A DNA stretch of 64,000 nt from Rahnella aceris (lineage in GTDB: Bacteria; Pseudomonadota; Gammaproteobacteria; Enterobacterales; Enterobacteriaceae), in the NCBI RefSeq assembly GCF_011684115.1, contig NZ_JAADJV010000002.1, positions 619,209 to 683,208 on the forward strand. The letters run 5' to 3'. The position numbers were made by a program, and so were the translations under genes. Below the pieces are notes generated by a model. It searched no databases. It saw nothing but the letters and a program-made list of their open reading frames with translations, and was not told where the DNA came from. Below, piece after piece: positions 58,831 to 64,000 of this stretch (position 1 is the stretch's first letter; every line of letters begins with the position of its first letter).

Positions 58831-59541
58831 ATGAGTGAATCGCAGACTACCCTTGCCGTTATCTGCAAGGCATTAAGCGAAAGTATTGCGGCCGGGGCAT
58901 TTTCTGCCGAGGGAAGGCTGCCTTCTGAGCGCACGTTGAGTGAACAGTTTTCCACTACCCGTATTACATTACGGGAAGCATTGAGCCAGCTTGAGGCCCA
59001 GGGTCTGATTTACCGGGAAGTACGCCGGGGCTGGTTTGTTTCCCCGCCACGCATTGTCTACAACCCGCTGCAAAGAAGTCACTTTCACGCAATGGCGAAA
59101 GATCAGGGGCGCAGCGCAAAGACCACAGTGATTAATGCGAAGCACTGTATTGCCAGCGATACGGTGTGTCAGAAGTTATTGTTGCCGTCAGAGAGTGAGG
59201 TCATTTGCATCCGGCGGTTGCGTTATATCGATAACCGCCCGGTTTTGTACGTCGAGCACTATCTTAATCCTCTGTATTTTCAGGGCATTCTTGACGCGGA
59301 TCTCACGACATCGCTGACTGATTTGTACGCATCCCGCTATGACATCCATTACGGACGCGTGCGTTTCGACATGGTGCCGACATTGCTGCCTGAAGAGGCG
59401 TCACATGCACTGAAAGTGGCTCCCGGTAGCCCGGCGTTGTTTATTACGCGGACCAACCGTGACCAGCATGACCGGGTCATCGACTGCGATTTAGAATACT
59501 GGCGCTATGACGCGCTGCACATTGATGTGGAAGTGAGTTGA
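58831..59541 (+). CDS. phnR: GntR/HutC-family regulator of the phosphonate operon
   Basis: 236 residues. N-terminal GntR helix-turn-helix (AEGRLPSERTLSEQFSTTRITLREALSQLEAQGLIYREVRRGWFV, 25-69) and a UTRA effector domain from about residue 90. It resembles the PhnR regulator of 2-aminoethylphosphonate loci. ATG 58831 follows GAGG weakly. Divergent from the operon it likely controls, with an 18-bp palindrome between. Confidence 0.85.
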   Translation: MSESQTTLAVICKALSESIAAGAFSAEGRLPSERTLSEQFSTTRITLREALSQLEAQGLIYREVRRGWFVSPPRIVYNPLQRSHFHAMAKDQGRSAKTTVINAKHCIASDTVCQKLLLPSESEVICIRRLRYIDNRPVLYVEHYLNPLYFQGILDADLTTSLTDLYASRYDIHYGRVRFDMVPTLLPEEASHALKVAPGSPALFITRTNRDQHDRVIDCDLEYWRYDALHIDVEVS

Positions 59542-59564
59542 TTTAAGTGGAAAAAAACACCGAT

Positions 59565-59690
59565 GGGATACCCTAAATCATTCGAGATGAATTAAGGCGG
59601 CAACTGAATGAACCCCAGGAGCTTACTGAAGTAAGTGACTGGGGTTCGTGATGGCAGCCAACGCAGAGTCAACTTGAAGGATGACGGGTA
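59565..59690. repeat. Intergenic repeat, full-length copy after metH
   Basis: GGGATACCCTAAATCATTCGAG ... AAGGCGGCAACTGAATGAACCCC ... AGCTTACTGAAGTAAGTGAC ... GCAGCCAACGCAGAG ... CTTGAAGGATGACGGGT. The central AGCTTAC/GTAAGT with CCCCAG/CTGGGG forms a hairpin. It ends at the metH stop. Confidence 0.87.
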
Positions 59691-62600
59691 TTAGTCGGCG
59701 TCGTAACCTAAGTTCGGCGCCAGCCAGCGCTCCACTTCGGCGACTGGCATATTTTTACGTACCGCGTAATCTTCGACCTGATCACGCTGGATCTGTGCCA
59801 CGGCGAAGTATTTGCTGTCAGGGTGGCTGAAATACCAGCCTGACACCGCAGCACCCGGCCACATCGCAAAGGATTCGGTCAGTTGCATACCGGTATTGGC
59901 TTCCACATCCAGCAGCTTCCAGATTTGCCCCTTTTCAGTGTGTTCAGGACAGGCCGGGTAACCGGGCGCCGGACGTATTCCCTGATAATTCTCGCGGATC
60001 AGCTCTTCGTTGCTCAGATTCTCGTTGGCGGCAAAACCCCAATACACCTTGCGCACTTTCTCATGCAGGTATTCCGCAAACGCTTCTGCCAGACGGTCAG
60101 CCAGCGCCTTGATCATGATTTTATTGTAATCATCATGCTGTTTGTCATACGCCTCGGCCAGCGCATCCTCCTCCAGCCCGCCGGTTACAGCAAATGCCCC
60201 CATGTAATCTTTCTTGCCGCTGGATTTCGGTGCGACAAAGTCAGCCAGGCAATAGTTGGCGAAATCGGTTTTTTCCGTTTGCTGACGCAGATGATGGCTG
60301 ACCACCAGCACGTCTTCGCGGCGTTCATCGCTGTAGATTTCGATGTCATCGCCTTTGCGGTTTGCCGGGAAGAGGCCGACGACGCCGCGTGGGTTGAGCA
60401 ATTTCTCAGCGCAAAGTTTATCGAGCAGGTCATTGGCATCTTTGAACAGGCGTTTCGCTTCTTCGCCGACAACTTCATCTTCAAGAATGCGCGGATATTT
60501 ACCTGCCAGCGACCAGGTCATGAAGAACGGCGTCCAGTCGATGTAATTGCGCAGTGTTTCAATGCTGGCTTCGACTTTCTGGATGCCAAGACGATGGGCC
60601 ACTGGTGGCGTGTAAGCTTCCCAATCGATAAAAGTAGCGTTGTCGCGGGCCACTTCAAGACTCACTGGCGGCGTGCGCGGCTTTTTACGACCATGCTGGA
60701 TACGTACAGTGTCGTACTCTTTACGTGTACGTTCGATAAACGCGTCCCGCTGATCTTTTGACAGCAACGCAGACACCACGCCGACAGAACGCGAGGCGTT
60801 TTGCACGTAGCAGGTCACACCACTGTAATTTTTTTCGATTTTCACCGCAGTGTGCGCTTTCGATGTGGTTGCGCCGCCAATCAGCAACGGCATGGTAAAA
60901 CCACGCCGCTCCATTTCTTTCGCGACGTTGACCATTTCATCGAGTGACGGCGTAATCAGCCCGGAAAGCCCGATGATATCGACGTTTTCTTCGATGGCGG
61001 TTTTCAGGATTTTGTCCGTCGGCACCATTACACCGAGATCGATAATCTCGTAGTTATTACATTGCAGCACCACGCCAACGATGTTTTTACCGATGTCATG
61101 GACATCGCCTTTGACCGTGGCCAGCAGGATTTTGCCGTTGGTCTGGCCCTTTTCCTTGCTGGCTTCAATGTATGGCTCCAGATAGGCCACGGCCTGTTTC
61201 ATCACGCGCGCGGATTTCACCACTTGCGGCAGGAACATTTTACCGGCACCAAACAGGTCGCCGACGACGTTCATACCGTCCATCAGCGGGCCTTCGATCA
61301 CTTCGATAGGACGCGCGGCCAGCTGACGGCACTCTTCGGTATCCAGTTCGATAAATTCGGTAATGCCTTTCACCAGCGAGTATTCGAGGCGTTTTTTCAC
61401 GTCCCAACTGCGCCATTCCGCCTGCTGCTTATTCGCTTCTCCATCGTCCTTGCTGCCACGGTATTTTTCAGCCAGTTCAAGCAGGCGCTCAGTACCATCA
61501 TCGCGGCGGTTGAGGATCACATCTTCGACGGCGTCGCGCAGTTCAGCCGGTAAATCATCATAAATCGCCAACTGACCGGCGTTGACGATGCCCATATCCA
61601 TACCGTTGCGGATGGCGTGATACAGGAAGACGGCATGAATGGCTTCACGTACCGGTTCGTTACCGCGGAAAGAGAATGAAACATTGGAAACACCGCCGGA
61701 AATCAGCGCATGCGGCAGTTGTGCTTTGATATCGGCGCAGGCTTCGATGAAATCGACGGCGTAGTTGTTGTGTTCGTCAATGCCGGTCGCCACCGCAAAG
61801 ATATTCGGGTCAAAAATGATGTCTTCCGGCGGGAAGCCGACTTTTTCAGTCAACAGCTTGTAGGCACGGCGGCAGATTTCAATTTTGCGGGCGCGGGTAT
61901 CCGCCTGCCCGGTTTCATCGAATGCCATGACCACAACGGCCGCGCCGTACCGGCGTACCATACGGGCGTGGTGCAGGAAGGCTTCTTCGCCTTCTTTCAT
62001 GGAAATGGAGTTAACAATCCCCTTGCCCTGAATGCATTTCAGGCCTTTTTCGATAACATCCCATTTGGAGGAGTCGATCATGATCGGCACACGGGCGATA
62101 TCCGGTTCACCGGCAATCAGGCTGAGGAAACGCACCATTGCCGCTTCGGCGTCGAGCATCCCTTCATCCATGTTGATATCGATGATTTGCGCGCCACTTT
62201 CTACCTGCTGACGGGCTACAGCCAGCGCTTCCGCATACTTTTCTTCTTTAATCAGTCGCTTGAAACGAGCAGAACCGGTCACATTAGTACGTTCACCGAC
62301 GTTCACAAACAGCGTCTGTGGATCGATGGTCAGCGGTTCCAGCCCTGCCAGACGACAGGCAACAGGAATGGTCGGTAAAGCGCGGGGCGGTACGCCTTCC
62401 ACGGCTTTCACCATCGCCGCGATATGCGCAGGCGTGGTACCACAGCAGCCACCGACAATGTTCAGAAAGCCCGAGCGTGCCCATTCGGCAATATGCTCAG
62501 CCATTTCTTTGGCTTCGAGATCGTATTCACCGAAAGCATTAGGTAAACCGGCGTTCGGGTGCGCGGTAACATAACATTCTGCAATACGAGATAACTCAGC

Positions 62601-63374
62601 GACATACTGACGTAACTCATCCGGCCCCAGCGCGCAGTTAAGGCCAAAGGTGAGCGGTTTAACGTGACGCAGCGAGTTATAAAAAGCTTCGGTTGTCTGG
62701 CCAGATAAGGTGCGGCCGGAAGCATCAGTAATCGTGCCGGAAACCATGACAGGCAATACGATGCCCATTGCTTCGAATTCACTTTCTACTGCGAACGTCG
62801 CGGCTTTGGCGTTGAGAGTGTCAAATACGGTTTCGATCATGATCAGATCGGCACCGCCTTCGATCAGTGCCCGGGTGGATTCGCGGTAGGCTTCAACCAG
62901 CTGATCGAAAGATACGTTACGAAATGCGGGATCGTTAACATCCGGGGAAATCGACGCCGTCCGGTTGGTCGGGCCTAAAACCCCGGCAACATAACGCGGT
63001 TTATCCGGCGTACGGGCGGTCCACGCATCGGCACATTGACGCGCCAGCCGCGCAGCTTCATAGTTAATTTCAGCCGACAGCGATTCCATATGGTAGTCAG
63101 CCATTGCAATCGTGGTGGAGTTGAAGGTGTTGGTTTCGAGGATATCTGCACCAGCAGCAAGATAACCGTTATGGATCTCGACGATCACGTCGGGTTTGGA
63201 GAGCACCAGAAGATCATTATTGCCTTTAAGATCGCTTTCCCAGTCAGCAAAACGCTCACCACGGTAATCTTCTTCTTCCAGACGATAGCTTTGGATCATG
63301 GTGCCCATGCCGCCATCCAGAACCAAAATGCGCTGTGCCAGCTGCTTATGTAGCGCCTCAACTCGATTAGTCAC
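59691..63374 (-). CDS. metH: Cobalamin-dependent methionine synthase
   Basis: Transfers methyl from methyltetrahydrofolate to homocysteine via cobalamin. GTG 63374 gives 1227 residues, the E. coli length, and lies five bases after AGG; the frame extends to 63401. Domains: homocysteine/zinc module ([17 protein letters not shown]), pterin module ([19 protein letters not shown]), cobalamin module with the B12-ligand His in [10 protein letters not shown], and the SAM-activation domain ([14 protein letters not shown]). Divergent from iclR, as in E. coli. Confidence 0.98.
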   Translation of the reverse strand: MTNRVEALHKQLAQRILVLDGGMGTMIQSYRLEEEDYRGERFADWESDLKGNNDLLVLSKPDVIVEIHNGYLAAGADILETNTFNSTTIAMADYHMESLSAEINYEAARLARQCADAWTARTPDKPRYVAGVLGPTNRTASISPDVNDPAFRNVSFDQLVEAYRESTRALIEGGADLIMIETVFDTLNAKAATFAVESEFEAMGIVLPVMVSGTITDASGRTLSGQTTEAFYNSLRHVKPLTFGLNCALGPDELRQYVAELSRIAECYVTAHPNAGLPNAFGEYDLEAKEMAEHIAEWARSGFLNIVGGCCGTTPAHIAAMVKAVEGVPPRALPTIPVACRLAGLEPLTIDPQTLFVNVGERTNVTGSARFKRLIKEEKYAEALAVARQQVESGAQIIDINMDEGMLDAEAAMVRFLSLIAGEPDIARVPIMIDSSKWDVIEKGLKCIQGKGIVNSISMKEGEEAFLHHARMVRRYGAAVVVMAFDETGQADTRARKIEICRRAYKLLTEKVGFPPEDIIFDPNIFAVATGIDEHNNYAVDFIEACADIKAQLPHALISGGVSNVSFSFRGNEPVREAIHAVFLYHAIRNGMDMGIVNAGQLAIYDDLPAELRDAVEDVILNRRDDGTERLLELAEKYRGSKDDGEANKQQAEWRSWDVKKRLEYSLVKGITEFIELDTEECRQLAARPIEVIEGPLMDGMNVVGDLFGAGKMFLPQVVKSARVMKQAVAYLEPYIEASKEKGQTNGKILLATVKGDVHDIGKNIVGVVLQCNNYEIIDLGVMVPTDKILKTAIEENVDIIGLSGLITPSLDEMVNVAKEMERRGFTMPLLIGGATTSKAHTAVKIEKNYSGVTCYVQNASRSVGVVSALLSKDQRDAFIERTRKEYDTVRIQHGRKKPRTPPVSLEVARDNATFIDWEAYTPPVAHRLGIQKVEASIETLRNYIDWTPFFMTWSLAGKYPRILEDEVVGEEAKRLFKDANDLLDKLCAEKLLNPRGVVGLFPANRKGDDIEIYSDERREDVLVVSHHLRQQTEKTDFANYCLADFVAPKSSGKKDYMGAFAVTGGLEEDALAEAYDKQHDDYNKIMIKALADRLAEAFAEYLHEKVRKVYWGFAANENLSNEELIRENYQGIRPAPGYPACPEHTEKGQIWKLLDVEANTGMQLTESFAMWPGAAVSGWYFSHPDSKYFAVAQIQRDQVEDYAVRKNMPVAEVERWLAPNLGYDAD

Positions 63375-63639
63375 TTTCACCTCATCACCCATCACGCACA
63401 CCCGGCAAATTGTTCATTCATGCGCCGGAAATCATGGTCAACATCCTAGCATACCTTCCTCAGCCAAAAGCCCGCACCGACGTGAGACTTTTTCAATTCG
63501 GGAAGACATCCCGCAAACGCAGTGCAACACATCGGATGAGCGTAAAGGCAGGTTGCGATCCATACTGTAAAAACGAAAACCAATTCCAAAAATGATTTTT
63601 CTTCGCCAGCTTTTGGCACATCTTACAAGGAACAGGCTC

Positions 63640-64000
63640 ATGGCAACGTCCGTAACGGCTCCGGCCAAACGTGCTAAGAAAACCAAAGCCGCGGCTGTAA
63701 CCGGCAGCGCCGCGACCGGGCAGGTACAGTCCCTGACACGTGGCCTTAAGTTGCTGGAATATATCGCTGAAGCCCAGGGCAGCGTGGCACTGACCGATCT
63801 CGCCCAGCAGGCGGGTTTACCCAATTCCACCACCCACCGCCTTCTGACCACCATGCAACAGCAGGGATTTGTCCGTCAGGTCGGCGATTTGGGCCTGTGG
63901 ACCATTGGCTCACATGCTTTTATCGTAGGAAGCAGTTTCCTGCAAAGCCGGAATTTACTGGCAATGGTGCATCCGATGTTACGCCGCCTGATGGAAGAAT
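63640..64000 (+). CDS. iclR: Glyoxylate-bypass repressor IclR, N-terminal part (runs off right edge)
   Basis: The first 120 codons are present. After a basic Ala/Lys-rich N-terminus, a winged helix-turn-helix is clear: QVQSLTRGLKLLEYIAE, VALTDLAQQAGLPNSTTHRLL (about 50-70), GFVRQV. The start of the effector domain (LAMVHPMLRRLMEE) follows. ATG 63640 is preceded by AAGGAACAGG. The place next to metH supports IclR, which represses aceBAK, over other family members. Confidence 0.93.
   Translation, partial: MATSVTAPAKRAKKTKAAAVTGSAATGQVQSLTRGLKLLEYIAEAQGSVALTDLAQQAGLPNSTTHRLLTTMQQQGFVRQVGDLGLWTIGSHAFIVGSSFLQSRNLLAMVHPMLRRLMEE

Overview
The window is chromosomal DNA from an enterobacterium (order Enterobacterales). 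Blocks follow the Escherichia coli order: ssb/uvrA; qor-pspG-dusA-zur-yjbJ-dinF-lexA-dgkA/plsB-ubiA-ubiC; pgi/lysC; metH/iclR. Gene lengths and leader elements (lysine riboswitch, LexA boxes) match E. coli closely. The accessory content (hpxO, yih genes, an aminoethylphosphonate-type transporter, periplasmic cyclohexadienyl dehydratase, Tat amidohydrolase) and base composition suggest a Yersiniaceae-like genus such as Rahnella, Rouxiella or Serratia. The genus is an inference.

Layout. 1-1512: 5' part of an unrecognised gene running off the left edge. 1638-2795: urate hydroxylase hpxO. 3096-5971: an A+T-rich islet with a secreted calcineurin-type phosphoesterase, split by a frameshift and ending in a domain resembling cholesterol-dependent-cytolysin domain 4, next to a YopT/AvrPphB-type (C58) cysteine protease. 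6178-8546: a LysR regulator and a Tat-exported amidohydrolase. 8634-12355: divergent ssb and uvrA sharing a LexA box. 12405-14179: an AbiE-like nucleotidyltransferase/regulator pair with nested palindromes upstream. 14261-18459: esterase, LysR, GST, flavin-binding protein and YjbR-like genes.

18537-28439: sulfoquinovose gluconeogenic (sulfo-EMP) locus, yihUTSQPO on the minus strand and yihVW on the plus strand. yihR and ompL are absent. 28543-32483: tyrB, a short-chain dehydrogenase remnant, a YitT-type membrane protein, an Lrp-type regulator and pheC. Aminotransferase and dehydratase together could complete phenylalanine synthesis. 32487-48709: housekeeping genes for the cell wall, replication, SOS response, phospholipid, ubiquinone and glycolysis.

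48920-51630: lysine riboswitch, lysC and a PanS-like transporter. 51696-58626: yjbB and a phosphonate-type operon (binding protein, alkaline-phosphatase-superfamily hydrolase, two permeases, ATPase, HAD phosphatase), divergent from a GntR regulator. 59691-64000: metH and the start of iclR.

A family of intergenic repeats of about 60-125 bp sits directly after the stop codons of four minus-strand genes (tyrB, lexA, pgi, metH). I saw no tRNA, rRNA, insertion sequence, prophage or CRISPR array. The most interesting region is the toxin-like islet at 3.1-6.0 kb, followed by the AbiE-like module, the rebuilt phosphonate operon and a possible CRP-linked transcript at 36.3-36.5 kb.
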